NCBI RefSeq assembly: GCF_002915595.1
Contig: NZ_PQGG01000026.1
Location: 1-64,000 of the forward strand
Length of the DNA: 64,000 bases
Direction of reading: 5' to 3'
DNA from: Zhongshania marina
GTDB taxonomy: Bacteria; Pseudomonadota; Gammaproteobacteria; Pseudomonadales; Spongiibacteraceae
Both the position numbers and the translations under genes were made by a program. Shown here piece by piece: positions 20,034 to 30,148 of the stretch. The notes beneath the pieces were generated by a model. That model was not told where the DNA came from. It ran no database searches and was given only the letters and a program-made list of their open reading frames with translations. Numbering within the stretch: position 1 is the stretch's first letter; each line of letters starts with the position of its first letter.

Positions 20034-20834
20034 TCATTGCTGATGCCAAAACGGCATTCCCAACGTTGGAGTAGAGGGGGACGCGGTTTGGCGCTCCGGC
20101 ATCGCACCGGCCAAAGCAGCTTGACGGCCCGCATTCACCGCATTGCGGAATGCCCCCGCCATCACCACCGGATTACCCGCCTGAGCGATGGCGGTATTCA
20201 ATAAAATACCGTCGTAACCCAACTCCAAAGCCTGCACCGCATGCGACGGCTTACCTATACCGGCATCAACGATTAAGGGCAGTTCAGGAATCCGCTCACG
20301 AATAGTTTGCAAATTATAAGGGTTCATCAAACCCCGCCCGGTTCCGATTGGCGAGCCCCAGGGCATTAACACCTGGCAGCCAACATCGCGCAAACGCTGG
20401 CACAACACTAAATCGTCGGTGCAATAGGGAAAGACTTTAAAGCCAAGTTTTACTAACTTCTCCGCTGCCTCAACCGTGCCAAATGGATCGGGTTGAAGAT
20501 TGTAATCATCACCAACCACCTCCAACTTTAACCAATCTGTTTCAAACAACTCCCGCGACATTTGCGCGAGCGTGACAGCCTCTTTCACACTATGACAGCC
20601 CGCAGTATTGGGCAGCAGCGTTTTATTCATCTCTTTTAACTGCCGCCAAAAACCTTCGCCGCCACCCTGCTCAGGCGACTGCCGACGCAAAGACACCGTG
20701 ACAATCTCGGCACCCGACGCCGTAATCGCTTCGCGCATAATTGCCGGCGACGGATACAGCGCACTGCCGATCAATAAGCGGCTTTGGAAGGTTTGGCCGT
20801 AGAGGGTCCATTTGTCTGATTCAGATGTTGTCAT
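20034..20834 (-). CDS. thiG: Thiazole synthase
   Basis: Protein of 266 aa, a ThiG TIM barrel that forms the thiazole phosphate ring of thiamine from dehydroglycine, deoxyxylulose phosphate and ThiS-thiocarboxylate. Visible family motifs are [26 protein letters not shown], the Schiff-base Lys in [27 protein letters not shown] and [11 protein letters not shown]. It is the last gene of the thiC-thiO-thiS-thiG operon. It is separated from thiS by 99 bp holding an inverted pair of heptamer arrays. Confidence 0.96.
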   Translation of the reverse strand: MTTSESDKWTLYGQTFQSRLLIGSALYPSPAIMREAITASGAEIVTVSLRRQSPEQGGGEGFWRQLKEMNKTLLPNTAGCHSVKEAVTLAQMSRELFETDWLKLEVVGDDYNLQPDPFGTVEAAEKLVKLGFKVFPYCTDDLVLCQRLRDVGCQVLMPWGSPIGTGRGLMNPYNLQTIRERIPELPLIVDAGIGKPSHAVQALELGYDGILLNTAIAQAGNPVVMAGAFRNAVNAGRQAALAGAMPERQTASPSTPTLGMPFWHQQ

Positions 20835-20852
20835 TTTATCGCTCAGTAATAG

Positions 20853-20926
20853 TTTAGTCGGACGTCAGGCGTCGGACGTACAGGCACGCGTATCGCCAGA
20901 CATCAGACACCCGACGTCAGACTAAA
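20853..20926. repeat. Inverted pair of GTCNGAC heptamer arrays between thiS and thiG
   Basis: The left arm (20853-20879) and right arm (20900-20926) are imperfect inverted repeats of about 27 bp built from three tandem 7-bp units of the form GTCNGAC. Five differences separate the arms. On the transcribed strand several become G-U pairs, so the RNA could fold as a hairpin. Related arrays occur at every other junction of this operon. Confidence 0.75.
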
Positions 20927-20933
20927 AAAGCCC

Positions 20934-21137
20934 TCACCCACCTTGCACCGGCGCGAGCACATCCACTTTATCGCCATCTTCCAAGCAATAATGCTCATAC
21001 TGCGAACGCGGAACAAAATCCTCGTTAACGGCAATTGCCACCTTCTCAGCGTCAAAGTTCCACTGGCTTAACAACAGAGATAAAGGCTGCTCGTGGGAAC
21101 ATTCTTTACGTTCGTTATTTACACTGACTGTAATCAT
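20934..21137 (-). CDS. thiS: Sulfur carrier protein ThiS
   Basis: Protein of 67 aa ending in the Gly-Gly tail (APVQGG) that is adenylated and thiocarboxylated to deliver sulfur to ThiG. It begins MITVSVNNERKE and has the ubiquitin-like pattern VAIAVNEDFVPRSQY. The longer frame up to 21236 is rejected because its extra residues come from the repeat DNA upstream. No thiF adenylyltransferase is in the window. Confidence 0.93.
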   Translation of the reverse strand: MITVSVNNERKECSHEQPLSLLLSQWNFDAEKVAIAVNEDFVPRSQYEHYCLEDGDKVDVLAPVQGG

Positions 21138-21180
21138 ATTGCTAATCCCGACTATCTGGATGGGAGACGGAAAACGCGAT

Positions 21181-21216
21181 TTAAGTCGGATGTCGGGGGC
21201 CTGACGTCTGACGTAA
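21181..21216. repeat. GTCNGAC heptamer array upstream of thiS
   Basis: A short degenerate array containing GTCGGATGTCGG and GACGTCTGACGTAA, which lies 45-80 bp before the thiS start on its 5' side. It is the same 7-bp family as at the other thi junctions. Confidence 0.65.
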
Positions 21217-21270
21217 CAGCGCACATCACCGCACATTCACGTCCGCGCCCATTTTACCCTGCACCCAAAA

Positions 21271-21366
<96 letters not shown>

Positions 21367-21374
<8 letters not shown>

Positions 21375-22461
21375 TCATCATCGCCAAAGCTGTTTCTACA
21401 ACATAGGGGCTTAGCAAGTAGCCGTGGCGATACAGTCCGTTCACTACAAGTAAGCCCTTTGTGCATTTAATTTCTGGCAAATTATTTGGCATCGCTGGGC
21501 GGCAGTGGGCGTAGGCGTGTAGCAATGTCGCCTCGGCGAAGCCGCTGTGTACGCTGTACAAGGCTGACATTAACTCTAGGCTTGAGCGCACTGTTACGGG
21601 TTTCATGGATTCGCTTTCAATCTCGGTTGCGCCAATCACATAGCGATTTCCTGAGCGTGGCGAGATATATAATTTATAACGCGGATGCATGAGTCGCACC
21701 GGCCGCCTTAAATTGACTTCTGGCGCGTGTACCCATAACACTTCACCACGAACACCGCGCAAATCTGGGAGCTGATTTTTAGCCCCCATACCGCGACTGT
21801 CGATTGCCCAATCAAACTCGTAGGTTTTATTTTCTAAAACTATTTTGCCTGCCTCAACGCGCTGAACTTCGCTGTATTCATGCCACTCACCACCGAGCTG
21901 GCTAATCGCCGTTTCTAAAGCTGACAACAGCGCACCGTTGTCGAGGTAGCCCTCCTCCGCCAAAAACAAGCCACCGCGATAGCGCTCCGCCAGCTCAGGC
22001 TCTAAGTCGGCTAAGCGCCGTTGATCAATACGTTCAATATTGTATTCGCAATCCGCGACCTTGCTGCGCAACTGCTGCTCAAAATGATTTAAGCTAGATT
22101 TATCCAATTCATGCGCCACCACCACACTGCCTTCGGCGGCAAAATCAACATGCTCGCCTGTTAGATCCTTTAGCGGCGCCAATTCCTGCGGCCACCAGTT
22201 TAAAGCCATGCACCCCCAATCAAACACACAGCGCTCAGCGCTAAGCACTTCACTGTATGGCGCCAACATAGACGCCGCTACCTTTGCCGCACTGAGTTCG
22301 GCTGCGCGACTGCCGCGATCAAACAAACTAACGCGATGACCTTGGCGCAGTAACTTCCATGCCAGAAGACGACCGAGAAGGCCTGCGCCGGCGATACCGA
22401 TTTTGAGCGAGCCGGATGTCCGACGTCTGACGTCCGACGTAAGATCTGTGCCTACTGCCAT
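21367..22461 (-). CDS. thiO: Glycine oxidase ThiO
   Basis: FAD-dependent oxidase of 364 aa that makes the dehydroglycine used by ThiG in aerobes. It has a Rossmann FAD motif (IGIAGAGLLGRLLAWKLL near residues 20-38), RGEVLWVHAPE, YISPRSGNRYVIGATEIES and a C-terminal VNGLYRHGYLLSP. The first about 18 residues (TSDVRRRTSG within them) are translated from a heptamer array, and homologues normally begin at about KIGIAGAG, so the N-terminus looks repeat-derived. The only ATG in frame is at 22461. The first about 200 bp of the gene are duplicated just upstream. The stop codon lies in a microsatellite. Confidence 0.9.
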
Positions 22462-22732
22462 ATTTTTACACTGACCCCAATTATTCTAAGCACTTCGCTG
22501 TATGGCGCCAACATCGACGCCGCTACCTTTGCCGCACTGAGCTCGGCTGTGCGACTGCCGCGATCAAACAAACTAACGCGATGACCTTGGCGCAGTAACT
22601 TCCATGCCAGAAGACGACCGAGAAGGCCTGCGCCGGCGATACCGATTTTGAGCGAGTCGGATGTCCGACGTCTGACGTCTGACGTAAGATCTGTGCCTAC
22701 TGCCATATTTTTACACTGACCCCAATTATTCT
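22243..22732. repeat. 245-bp tandem direct duplication over the thiO 5' end
   Basis: Bases about 22243-22487 and 22488-22732 are direct copies with roughly five substitutions. Each copy holds the sequence before thiO, the ATG, the heptamer array and about the first 70 codons. Only the copy nearer thiC's far side (22243-22487) continues into full thiO. Confidence 0.92.
22452..22706 (-). pseudogene. Truncated duplicate of the thiO N-terminus
   Basis: An 84-codon frame encoding the ThiO FAD-binding N-terminus (IGIAGAGLLGRLLAWKLL, to APYSEVL). It then runs out of homology into the upstream region of the real thiO and stops. It is made by the 245-bp tandem duplication, and the few differences from thiO include both silent and amino-acid changes. 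It cannot make a working oxidase. Its stop overlaps the thiO start by 10 bp, so translation of this stub could couple to thiO. Confidence 0.88.
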
Positions 22733-24694
<1,962 letters not shown>

Positions 24695-24719
24695 TTAGAC
24701 GATAGCGTTGAAATAAGGC

Positions 24720-24880
24720 CAAAGGAGAAGAACGAGATCGGTTCTCAGATTTATAAATGCGCAGGAGAACTCCCGCTGAGAAGATCTTGTTTCCTACGCT
24801 GGCATTATCCAGATCAGGTAATACGGGATTCGAAAACGATCTCAGCCACATTGCACAAATATTTGCGCGGGCACCCCGAC
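24720..24880 (-). promoter_or_regulatory. TPP riboswitch (THI element) controlling thiC operon
   Basis: On the minus strand the conserved aptamer runs from CGGGGTGCCC (about 24879) through CTGAGATC (about 24837-24844) to CCTGATCTGGATAATGCCAG and GCGTAGG (24793-24819). Downstream, TTCTCAG and CTGAGAA (24742-24748, 24777-24783) can pair around an inner stem GCGGGAG/CTCCTGC (24761-24776), a likely expression platform. With TPP bound the operon should be turned off. The aptamer is certain; the platform fold is inference. Confidence 0.95.
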
Positions 24881-25010
24881 AAGAGCAGTTAGTGTACGGT
24901 TAAGTGATTTACCTAGCAAGAGATACAGAACAGCTGCTTTCTCGATCGAGGGTATCCGCTCCGCAATCACAAGCAACAGCGAAAATCACTAATTAGCCGT
25001 TAGCAGAAAC

Positions 25011-25040
25011 AACAAACCCCAGTAAATACTGGGGTTTGTT
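25011..25040 (-). terminator. Terminator downstream of the ompA-like gene
   Basis: A perfect 13-bp stem (AACAAACCCCAGT / ACTGGGGTTTGTT) with a 4-base loop lies 42 bp after the OmpA-family stop. The stem ends in TTTGTT on the minus strand. Confidence 0.75.
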
Positions 25041-25081
25041 GGCAATCCGGCGGCCCAATGGACCGCCTTCAAATTCAGACC

Positions 25082-26185
25082 TTACTCAACAGTTTCAGCC
25101 TGCATTACCGCAATAACGCGGCGGTTCGCAAGACGGCCTTCTGCTGTTTTATTATCAGCAATCGGACGCTCTTCACCGTAGCCCACCGCACTCAAACGGT
25201 TAGCGGCAATACCATAATTACTGATCAGCGCATTGCGAACAGCATCAGCGCGGCGCTGAGAAAGCTGTTTGTTATATGCGTCTGGGCCAGTACTATCAGC
25301 ATGCCCCTCAACTACAGCGCTAACACCAGCAAACTGCTTCATAAAGTCAGCGACTTTTTTCAGCTCACCAACGTAAGCAGCCGGAATAGCGTCAGAATCA
25401 TAAGCAAAGTTAATCTCTAGCTTAATGCTCTCAGTGTGCTTAAGTACAAACTTACAACCATACTCGTCGACTTGACGACCAGCAGGTGTATTAGGGCACT
25501 TATCCTTGTAATTAGGCACACCATCACCATCGTCGTCTAGTGGGCAGCCATTACGATCCACATTCACACCGGCAGGTGTGTTCGGGCAGCGGTCATTAGG
25601 ATCAACCACACCATCACCATCAGTATCTGCTGGCGCCACAGCGGGACTACCACTGCGAGCAAAGACGTAGCTCAAACCAATAGACACGACACCACCGACG
25701 TGGTCACTATCGTCATCTAGCAAGTAACGAGCATCGGTACGGAGTGACAAATTCTCGTTAAAGGCATAGCGGAAACCGCCACCAAAGTTGTATTGGGTGA
25801 ACTCATCTTCGTCATCGAGAGGGTTGTTATCATACTTAATAACAGCCGCACCTACGCCAGTCGCCAAATAAGGCACAAAGTCACTATTAAAATTAAAGTA
25901 ACGCAGTAAACTTAGGCTACCGGAGATAAATTCACCATCGAGCGTTGCGTTGTTATCTTCGTTTTCTGGTTCGCTGTAAATAGTGGTTACTTCAACCCCC
26001 CAATCGCTGTTCAGCTTCGCTTCCACACCAATCACAGCAGCAATGGCATCATCAAATTTCTGATCACTATCAAAAATATGGTAACCAAGCCCAGAGTTAA
26101 AATACCACTCCCGCTCTTGAGCGAAAACACCTGTGGTTGCCGCCAGCGAGCCCAATAGCATTAACGCACGTCCAAAATATTGCAT
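25082..26185 (-). CDS. OmpA-family outer-membrane protein with TSP3 repeats (OprF-like)
   Basis: Protein of 367 aa with a signal peptide (about residues 1-22, ending VFAQ). An eight-stranded N-terminal beta-barrel of about 150 residues is followed by two calcium-binding thrombospondin type 3 repeats (DTDGDGVVDPNDRCPNTPAG; DDDGDGVPNYKDKCPNTPAG). A C-terminal OmpA peptidoglycan-binding domain (VVEGHADSTG, LSQRRADAVRNAL, VGYGEERPIADN) completes it. It anchors the outer membrane to the wall. GGGGA precedes the ATG. It is divergent from the adhesin-like gene at 26468, with 282 bp between; I saw no defined site there. Confidence 0.93.
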   Translation of the reverse strand: MQYFGRALMLLGSLAATTGVFAQEREWYFNSGLGYHIFDSDQKFDDAIAAVIGVEAKLNSDWGVEVTTIYSEPENEDNNATLDGEFISGSLSLLRYFNFNSDFVPYLATGVGAAVIKYDNNPLDDEDEFTQYNFGGGFRYAFNENLSLRTDARYLLDDDSDHVGGVVSIGLSYVFARSGSPAVAPADTDGDGVVDPNDRCPNTPAGVNVDRNGCPLDDDGDGVPNYKDKCPNTPAGRQVDEYGCKFVLKHTESIKLEINFAYDSDAIPAAYVGELKKVADFMKQFAGVSAVVEGHADSTGPDAYNKQLSQRRADAVRNALISNYGIAANRLSAVGYGEERPIADNKTAEGRLANRRVIAVMQAETVE

Positions 26186-26467
26186 AGCATCCCCTTATTT
26201 TTTCATTTCTAATTTAATGTAGCGTCACAAATTCATAGCAATGCTAACTTTACACTCTATCGTACTAGTAATAGCAGCAAATTTTACGTCTTGGTTAATA
26301 ATTCCCCAAATTAGCGCGGTATTCCACCATCAAAGCCCCCTTAAAGCTCAAAATAGTGATTTGCTAGGCCGCAACAAGCATCATTACATTTTTTTTGCTA
26401 TTATCTCCCGCAATTTAATTGGCGTAAACACAGTAAGTAAAACCTCTTTACGCCTTGCGGAGACACT

Positions 26468-28339
26468 ATGGACACGCCAACTGATAATCAGCAAACCCTG
26501 CAAACCAAAGAAGGCCTGCCACTTGAACTCGCCGCCGCCAGCCAAACAAATGCTACAGGCGCTAACATCGACGATAACGATGCTCTAACACGCAAAAAAG
26601 AACAAGACCTGCAGGACGACGAAAAGCCAGAGGAGTCGCCTGCCAACCAAGACGCCATAGCAGACGGCGCCAAAGGCAATATCAACCCCGAACAGCTAGA
26701 CAGCGAGTACACTCGCCCACGCCCAGTAAGTGACTACTTAAAAGATGACGACAGCTTGCCCGGCTGGGTATGGACCCTCGCAGGCGTGACACTTATCGGC
26801 GGGCTTGATGCCCTTGATGACGGCGATAGCAACGATAGTGACAACACACCAAACAATACAGCGCCACAATTTAGCAGCAGCACATTGGCACTCGACCCCA
26901 TAGAGGAAGACGGCAGCGCCACATTTACTCTTGATGTAGAAGATGCCGACGGCGATAGCCTCAGCTTTAGTAACAGCAACCCCTCCCACGGCACAATCAC
27001 TCAGGGTGACCAAGACGAGCAATTCATCTACACGCCAGACGACAATTTTTTTGGCGACGACTCATTCATCATTTTAGCTCGCGACCCATCAGGCGCCACC
27101 GATTCCATTACGGTGTCAGTTACCGTCACCCCGATCAACGACGCCCCACAAGTAGAAGCCAGCCAAGAGCTGGGCACCAAAGCCGGCATCGCCTTAGCAT
27201 TTGATGTCGACGCCACAGATATTGAAGAAGATCCATTGACATATAGTGTTGGCGAAGGCGACAACGCCCCGCAAAATGGCACGGTCGACGTCGTAAACTC
27301 AAACGGCAACTTCACCTACACCCCAAATGAAGGATTTATTGGCGAAGACAGCTTTCAAATTATCGTCAGTGACGGCGACAAAGAAAGCACGCAGACCGTT
27401 ACCATTAACGTACGTGGCACACAAACCGCCACCGCGGACGACGTGAGCGTTTATGAGGGCGCCGAGAATACCACTGCCATGGTATTCACCATCAACATAG
27501 ATAGCGCCCTAGCAGAAGACATTATATTGAACGTCAGCAAAACTGGCGGTACCGCAAGTGAAGATACAGACTTTTCCACGCTGACCGATACCGTCACTCT
27601 GCTTGCCGGACAAACCTCTGTTGACTACGTCGTTAACATTATTGGCGACACAGAAAATGAGGGCGATGAAACACTGGAGCTGAGCTTTGACAGCTCACAG
27701 CTCGCCGCCCCTCTCTCAGTAACTGGCACTATTATTAATGATGATCCCCAAACCGTACTAACGTTAAATAGTAACGATGATAGCGGCACAAGCAATGACG
27801 ACGGCATCACTCAACTACAAGCTCTCACCTTAACGGTCACTAGCGCAACCGGCGCAAACGTAGAGATTTTTGCTAATGAGCAATCCCTAGGAATGGCCAC
27901 CGAAGACAGCGAAAACCCCGGCACATATCATTTCTTAACAACGGAACTAGACGAAGGCAGCTACCTGTTTAGCGCTACCGTCACTCAAAGCGAAAAGGAA
28001 CCGGTCAGCTCTGCCCCAATTTCAGTTACGGTTGACCTTAGCAAGCCAACACTTACTGAGTTTAACGCCAGTGCCGACGATGACACAGTCACCCTCACAT
28101 TCTCTGAGGCGGTTGATTTCTTAGACGCCACCGGCATCACGTTTCAACAGGATGACACTGACATTGCCGCCGTACTAGATAGCGTAGAAGGCAATACCGC
28201 AACCTTCAGCTTCGAAACAGACCTAGTTAGTGGCAGCCTCATTGACGTAGCGATCGCCGACAACAGCGTTAGCGACCTAGCCGGCAACCTCTTAACCGCT
28301 ATTGAATTTGCGGCCGATCCAAATGCCATTACTGTATAG
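26468..28339 (+). CDS. Secreted adhesin-like protein with cadherin-like, Calx-beta and Ig-like domains
   Basis: Acidic 623-aa protein without a Sec signal peptide. An Asp/Glu-rich N-terminus (1-95) leads to a hydrophobic stretch (PGWVWTLAGVTLIGGLDAL, 98-116) and an Asp-rich linker, the arrangement also seen in both giant RTX proteins. Next come two cadherin-like tandem-95-type domains (about 135-320, with YTPDDNFFGDDSF and YTPNEGFIGEDSF), one Calx-beta domain (about 320-425, GDTENEGDETLEL), one Ig-like domain (about 430-525) and a C-terminal domain like that ending the 2,891-aa giant. It ends in a short hydrophobic tail, fitting type I export. It probably acts at the cell surface. GGAG precedes the ATG. 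Confidence 0.75.
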   Translation: MDTPTDNQQTLQTKEGLPLELAAASQTNATGANIDDNDALTRKKEQDLQDDEKPEESPANQDAIADGAKGNINPEQLDSEYTRPRPVSDYLKDDDSLPGWVWTLAGVTLIGGLDALDDGDSNDSDNTPNNTAPQFSSSTLALDPIEEDGSATFTLDVEDADGDSLSFSNSNPSHGTITQGDQDEQFIYTPDDNFFGDDSFIILARDPSGATDSITVSVTVTPINDAPQVEASQELGTKAGIALAFDVDATDIEEDPLTYSVGEGDNAPQNGTVDVVNSNGNFTYTPNEGFIGEDSFQIIVSDGDKESTQTVTINVRGTQTATADDVSVYEGAENTTAMVFTINIDSALAEDIILNVSKTGGTASEDTDFSTLTDTVTLLAGQTSVDYVVNIIGDTENEGDETLELSFDSSQLAAPLSVTGTIINDDPQTVLTLNSNDDSGTSNDDGITQLQALTLTVTSATGANVEIFANEQSLGMATEDSENPGTYHFLTTELDEGSYLFSATVTQSEKEPVSSAPISVTVDLSKPTLTEFNASADDDTVTLTFSEAVDFLDATGITFQQDDTDIAAVLDSVEGNTATFSFETDLVSGSLIDVAIADNSVSDLAGNLLTAIEFAADPNAITV

Positions 28340-28354
28340 AGCACACGTATTATC

Positions 28355-28897
28355 ATGCGCACAACCGTAGTTAATATGCCCGAAACCGCCATACAACTGG
28401 GGCGGTTTCGTACGGAATACGACCCAGTCGAAGACCGATTACGACTTATTGGAGAACCGATAGAAAAAGATCGGAACACGGTATCAATCTGGCTGACTAT
28501 GCGCCTCACTGCGCGCCTTGTGCCACATTTGGCCAAAGCAGTACACGGGCCAAAATTTCGCGCATCTGAACACCCCTCTGCTCTCCATAGCTTTGCCCAG
28601 TCCGCGGCAAGCAGTGCCATACAACCCACAACCGCACCCATTGCCCCCGCCCAATCCGGCGTTCATTTTCTACCCGAGAGCCTTAACATAACCACTCGCA
28701 ACAATACGCTAGTTGTCGATTTTATAGACCAACAGCAAAATAGAATTCAACTTCCATTACCAAACCTGATGATACGACAATGGCTGAGTATATTATTAGC
28801 CAGCTTTAAAAAAGCTAACTGGCCACTGAATTGTTTTCCCGAGTGGATTGACCCCAACAAAATCACGGCATCGGGCAACACAAAAGCCATTCACTAA
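28355..28897 (+). CDS. Conserved-looking hypothetical protein, partner of the adhesin-like gene
   Basis: Protein of 180 aa, not recognised. It has no signal peptide or membrane helix. The N-terminal part (DRLRLIGEP, TVSIWLTMRLTARLVPHLA) and C-terminal part (RIQLPLPNLMIRQWLSILL) look like a folded domain interrupted by an Ala/Pro-rich stretch at about residues 75-105. It begins 15 bp after the adhesin-like stop on the same strand, so co-transcription is likely. The role may be in export or assembly of that protein, by position only. The start could instead be the ATG at 28376. Confidence 0.6.
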   Translation: MRTTVVNMPETAIQLGRFRTEYDPVEDRLRLIGEPIEKDRNTVSIWLTMRLTARLVPHLAKAVHGPKFRASEHPSALHSFAQSAASSAIQPTTAPIAPAQSGVHFLPESLNITTRNNTLVVDFIDQQQNRIQLPLPNLMIRQWLSILLASFKKANWPLNCFPEWIDPNKITASGNTKAIH

Positions 28898-29103
28898 AGG
28901 CCATTAACAGCAACACAAGGTTTACTTTACTAGTGCTATCGTGGCCGATAGCAACAATATACTTGAATCGATGCCTTTGATTTACAAGGACTAAAAGATG
29001 GAGGGGGATCAAAAGTGGGGAATGGAGCCGAAACGAATTAAAATCTTCTGAAAATACTGCCGATGAAGGGAGTAGGGAGCCAACACCAGCAGCAAAAAAC
29101 CAT

Positions 29104-29301
29104 TTACTTAGGCAAATTTTCCGCCAACACTTTAGCATAGCTGTTGCGGGCAGTCTGCAACATCGCCAGCTCTTGCTGAACAGATGCGATTTTCTGATCT
29201 GCTACGCGCAGATTCATCAACTGATTTTTAGCCGCATCATTCAAAGAATCTAACGGATACTCATTACCATCAATAGTCACTTTTTGAGCTTGTTCAGCCA
29301 T
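29104..29301 (-). CDS. Small protein, DUF6447-like
   Basis: Protein of 65 aa with a short beta-strand start (KVTIDGNEYPLDSLNDAAKN) and then a single amphipathic helix (LRVADQKIASVQQELAMLQT). From memory it matches the small DUF6447 family, whose function is unknown. It has no signal or membrane segment. It stands alone between the adhesin pair and the first repeat cluster. Confidence 0.65.
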   Translation of the reverse strand: MAEQAQKVTIDGNEYPLDSLNDAAKNQLMNLRVADQKIASVQQELAMLQTARNSYAKVLAENLPK

Positions 29302-29478
29302 TTTGTTTAATCTCCAAGTAGAAACGATAAAATTTTAGCCGGCAGAATATAACATGCACCGAGCCATGCCGTAAAAGACATACCGTGTATATTGTGACCG
29401 TCAGCTATTTTTCAAGGCTTCCTCATAATTTTTTTCCGAGTAATTGCCAGCGGCCTCCTGCAAAATCACCGTACCATC

Positions 29479-30067
29479 AAGGAGCGGGCGCCTAACCGCG
29501 ATGTCTTTGGTGGGGTATTGTGCGTAATTCCATCGGCCTCAGCGCGGCCTCCTACAAACAATAAGCCAGCGGCCTCCGACAAAATCACCGTACCATCTTG
29601 CGTAGGAGCGGGCGCCGACCGCGATTGCCTTGAACGACGTCCGAGCGTAATTCTTTCGGCCTCGGCCAAGGTGAATTGCGGCTTTATCGCAAGAGAAGGT
29701 GGCCTGGGCCAGCGGCCTCCTACAAGACAAGAAAGCACGGCCTCCTACAAAACCAACCAAACCCAAGGAGCGGGCCAGCCCAGGCTGCCCTCTCTTGCTG
29801 CGCAATTCACCTTGGCTGACCGCGATTGCCGCGAACGAGGTTTTGCGCGTAATTCTTTCGGCCCCAGGCAAGGTGAATTGCGGCTTTATCGCAAGAGAAG
29901 GTGGCCTGGGCCAGCGGCCTCCTACAAAATCACCGTACCATCTTGCGTAGGAGCGGGCGCCGACCGCGATTGCCGCGAACAACGACCGCGCGTAATTCAT
30001 CGGCCTCAGCCAAGGTGAATTGCGGCTTTATCACAAGAGAAGGTGGCCTGGGCCAGCGGCCTCCTAC
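29479..30067. repeat. REPIN-like cluster 1 (four elements)
   Basis: Four palindromic elements at 29479-29555, 29602-29723, 29765-29925 and 29947-30067 fill the gene-free DNA from 29302 to 30148, plus decayed half-copies between them. Each starts with or near GTAGGAGCGGGC (left REP) and ends with GGCCTCCTAC (inverted right REP) around a core containing GACCGCGAT and GAGCGTAATTC. Left or right REP hairpins come in a short form and a form with an extra roughly 40 bp containing CAATTCACCTTGGC. The spacer AAAATCACCGTACCATC recurs between elements. Open frames across this region are not genes. Confidence 0.88.
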
Positions 30068-30103
30068 AAACAATAGGCCAGCGACCTTCTACGGGCAAAA
30101 AAA

Positions 30104-30129
30104 AGCCCCCGACCTTTCGGTCGAGGGCT
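30104..30129 (-). terminator. Terminator of the 2,254-aa giant gene
   Basis: On the minus strand an 11-bp stem (AGCCCTCGACC / GGTCGGGGGCT) with a GAAA loop is followed by eight T residues, 20 bp after the giant gene's stop. Confidence 0.93.
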
Positions 30130-30148
30130 GGTATCGAGCCACTGCGGA

